The notes under the pieces are model-generated. The model saw only the letters and a list, made by a program, of their open reading frames with translations, made no database searches and was not told where the DNA came from. From an uncultured Sellimonas sp. (lineage in GTDB: Bacteria > Bacillota > Clostridia > Lachnospirales > Lachnospiraceae), in assembly GCA_904393575.1 (NCBI GenBank), contig CAJFMZ010000002.1, forward strand, positions 1 through 62,612: a DNA stretch of 62,612 bases, in the 5' to 3' direction. Both the position numbers and the translations under genes were made by a program. Positions within the stretch are counted from its first letter, which is position 1. Each line of letters opens with the position of its first letter. Shown piece by piece: positions 60,614-62,612 of this stretch.

Positions 60614-61987
60614 TTGAAAAAGAGCAAATATGAAATTGACATGTGCAATGGTACGATTATGGATAAGCTGGTGACCTTTGCTTTCCCGCTGATGCTGACC
60701 AGTATTCTCCAGCTCATGTTCAATGCGGTCGATATCATTGTAGTAGGAAGATTCAGCGGAAGCCAGGCTCTGGCCGCGGTAGGATCCACCTCCGCGCTGA
60801 TCAACATTTTTACCAACCTGTTTATCGGAATCTCGCTGGGAGCCAACGTACTGGCAGCCCGGTACTATGCGGCAGGCAAGGACCGGGAAATGTCCGAAGC
60901 GGTACACACGGCCATCACGCTGGCACTGATCAGCGGGATCGTGATGGCATTTGTGGGAGTGGCGGCTTCCAGGCTGGCGCTGTCTCTTATGGGAACGCCG
61001 GATGATGTGATTGATCAGTCCGTTTTGTACATGCGGATTTACTTCATGGGAATGCCGTTTTTCATGCTTTACAATTACGGCGCCTCTATTTTACGTGCAG
61101 TAGGGGACACCCGGAGGCCTTTGTACTTCCTGATTGCGGCGGGGCTGGCCAATGTGGTGCTGGATCTTTTGCTGGTCATTGTGATTCCGCTGGATGTAGC
61201 AGGAGTCGCCATCGGTACGGTGGCTTCCCAGATGATTTCCTGCATTCTGGTTATCCGCTGCCTGTACCGGTCGGAAGGGAGCTATCAGCTGCGGATTTCC
61301 AGACTGACGGTGAAAAAAGAACATCTCGTGCGGATCCTTCAGGTAGGCATCCCGGCCGGAATCCAGAGTACGGTCATCAACTTTTCCAATGCCCTGCTGC
61401 AGTCATCGGTCAATTCCTTTGGCTCTACAGCCATGGCAGGGTACACGGCGGCGAACAACATCATCGGATTTCTGTATGCGGCCGTCAATGCAGTCACCCA
61501 GGCATGTATGAGTTTTACGAGCCAGAATTACAGTGTGGGAAAGCAAAAACGAATGGACCGGGTCCTTCTGGACTGCATTATTTTGACAGTCAGTGTATCG
61601 GCGGTCATGGGAATCGGCGCCTACGTCTTTGGAGGACAGCTTCTGAAGATCTATACGACAGAGCCGGAGGTCATCCGGTGCGGACTGGAAGTGCTGTCTA
61701 TCACGACGGTACCGTATTTCCTCTGCGGAATCATGGATCTCTTTCCAGGAGCCCTGCGGGGAATGGGACATTCGGCGGTGCCGATGATTCTTTCCGTCAT
61801 CGGAACCGTGGGAACACGAATTGTATGGATTTATCTTTTCTTCCCGCACCACAGATCCCTGTATTTCCTCTTCATTTCCTATCCGGGATCCTGGATCCTG
61901 ACCATTATCATGCAGGCAGTCTGCTTTTATTTTGTACGGAAACAGTGTAAAGTGGAAATGCATTTAAACAGTGCGGAAAGAGCATAA
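60614..61987 (+). CDS. MATE-family efflux transporter (TTG start)
   Basis: The 457-residue protein has twelve expected helices in two MatE halves. The first includes LVTFAFPLMLTSILQLMFNA, VDIIVVGRFSGSQALAAVGS and YMRIYFMGMPFFMLYNYGA. The second begins near residue 240 with LVRILQVGIPAGIQSTVINF. MATE proteins export cationic drugs or metabolites with sodium or protons. The start is probably TTG at 60614 with AGAGGGGG upstream; an ATG at 60641 (MCNGTIMDKL) is the alternative. The substrate is unknown. Confidence 0.92.
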   Translation: MKKSKYEIDMCNGTIMDKLVTFAFPLMLTSILQLMFNAVDIIVVGRFSGSQALAAVGSTSALINIFTNLFIGISLGANVLAARYYAAGKDREMSEAVHTAITLALISGIVMAFVGVAASRLALSLMGTPDDVIDQSVLYMRIYFMGMPFFMLYNYGASILRAVGDTRRPLYFLIAAGLANVVLDLLLVIVIPLDVAGVAIGTVASQMISCILVIRCLYRSEGSYQLRISRLTVKKEHLVRILQVGIPAGIQSTVINFSNALLQSSVNSFGSTAMAGYTAANNIIGFLYAAVNAVTQACMSFTSQNYSVGKQKRMDRVLLDCIILTVSVSAVMGIGAYVFGGQLLKIYTTEPEVIRCGLEVLSITTVPYFLCGIMDLFPGALRGMGHSAVPMILSVIGTVGTRIVWIYLFFPHHRSLYFLFISYPGSWILTIIMQAVCFYFVRKQCKVEMHLNSAERA

Positions 61988-61989
61988 AG

Positions 61990-62032
61990 AAAACGAGGAA
62001 ACCGGTGTATTGGCCGGTCTCCTCGTTTTTTT
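61990..62032. terminator. Terminator between two convergent MATE genes
   Basis: AAAACGAGGAAACCGG (61990-62005) pairs with CCGGTCTCCTCGTTTT (62014-62029), with one mismatch, followed by T. Its T run overlaps the stop of the convergent gene, so it may serve both. Confidence 0.85.
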
Positions 62033-62612
62033 AACGGGAAGAAACATATTCATTTGTATTCTGATAGGTCCGGAAAATATGGCGCAGCATCAGGATTGCA
62101 CAGATACACAGAATGAATTCCGCGGTACACTGTGCGTAAGCCAGTCCATAGAGCGGGAAAATCATATTCAGGATCAGAAGTGCCGGGATCTCCAGAATCA
62201 GCTTCCGCATGACTGCAAAGAGCAGGGCATATCTTCCAAAGCCCAGCGCCTGGAAAACGCCCACTGCCAGAAAGTCCACACTGATAAAACAGATGCCGAG
62301 GCCAAATCCATGGAGGAACCGGGTTCCGTAGGCGACGATGGTTTCGTTGCTCATGAACAGACCGATCAGTCTTGCCGCATTGATATAGTACAGGATGGTG
62401 ACCACTGCAAGAATCGGAACAATCAACTTCAGCGCAAAGAGAATGGTATCCTTCATCCTTCTCCGGTTGCCGGATGCAAAGTTGTAGCTGACAAGAGGCA
62501 TGATGCCCTGGGAGAATCCAAGGGCCACCTGCATCGGCACCATGTAAATCTTATAGGCGATTCCCATGGCGGCTACCGCATCCGCACCATAGGCGGAAGT
62601 AAAATTGTTCAG
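62031..62612 (-). CDS. MATE-family efflux transporter, C-terminal part (cut by window end)
   Basis: The 193 visible residues are the C-terminal half of a MATE transporter; the frame is open to the last base, so the start lies beyond the window. The visible part begins LNNFTSAYGADAVAAMGIAY, typical of the start of the second MatE repeat, then VALGFSQGIMPLVSYNFASG and a FISVDFLAVGVFQALG segment. It differs clearly from the neighbouring MATE at 60614 and is not a tandem copy. The ATG at 62567 is internal. Confidence 0.9.
   Translation of the reverse strand: MNNFTSAYGADAVAAMGIAYKIYMVPMQVALGFSQGIMPLVSYNFASGNRRRMKDTILFALKLIVPILAVVTILYYINAARLIGLFMSNETIVAYGTRFLHGFGLGICFISVDFLAVGVFQALGFGRYALLFAVMRKLILEIPALLILNMIFPLYGLAYAQCTAEFILCICAILMLRHIFRTYQNTNEYVSSR

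Noticed and set aside
60614-62612. Tandem duplication of the MATE gene
   Set aside because: The two genes are convergent and their sequences differ clearly, so a recent duplication is unlikely.

Overview
The window is a gene-dense, roughly 50 percent GC stretch of a chromosome from an anaerobic Firmicute, most likely a gut member of the Lachnospiraceae. The basis is the oxygen-independent ribonucleotide reductase pair, the anaerobic (early cobalt insertion) cobalamin pathway, a uroporphyrinogen methyltransferase/synthase fusion, a BceRS-BceAB peptide-sensing module, consistent AGGAGG-type ribosome binding sites and many same-strand overlapping genes. This is inference from gene content; no 16S or other marker is present. 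No tRNA, rRNA, prophage, integrase, intact transposase or CRISPR array was recognised.

Layout. 1-6500: the end of a Sir2 deacetylase gene, asnB, a membrane protein, the two-subunit L-serine dehydratase, a CPBP membrane protease and a small DUF6483-like protein. 6501-29818: a cobalamin locus of about 23 kb. A leading group (cbiG, cbiJ, cobU, cobO) is followed by sbcD-sbcC; then come a promoter, a cobalamin riboswitch with an obvious terminator, and a run of 16 tightly packed genes (cbiK-D-L-F-H-ET-A, cobT, cobS, cobC-like, cbiB, cobD, cbiP, cbiC, hemC, cobA-hemD). Together these encode nearly everything from porphobilinogen to cobalamin. Not found here: a precorrin-2 dehydrogenase, cobalt importer, lower-ligand synthesis and the earliest tetrapyrrole genes.

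30009-42416: an EamA exporter, a Na/phosphate cotransporter with a PhoU-like tail, a P-type ATPase followed by nrdG, then nrdD behind its own promoter and paired NrdR-like boxes. A GntR regulator is divergent from proC with four GTATAC operator cores. A TetR-EamA pair and the biotin transporter bioY follow. 42517-44277: a marR gene next to a gene for an unusual fusion of a YczE/DUF6198-type membrane domain with a cytidylate-kinase-like domain.

44456-49014: a BceR/BceS-type two-component system and a BceA/BceB-type transporter, with a sequence matching the TNACA-N4-TGTAA operator form between them. 49020-49419: a 400-bp A-rich island bounded by two identical, inverted 34-bp palindromes; a third relative of the palindrome lies at 32733. 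49550-57690: an alpha-galactoside locus (AraC regulator, a divergent GH36-like enzyme, binding protein, two permeases, a canonical GH36 alpha-galactosidase) without its own transporter ATPase. 57802-60536: coenzyme A genes (coaBC, a putative pantothenate ECF S component, coaX). The window ends with two convergent MATE transporters, the last one cut by the window edge.

Starts were chosen from ribosome-binding sites and family N-termini, and several differ from the longest open frame. Enzyme names rest on recognised motifs, not on database searches, which could not be run.
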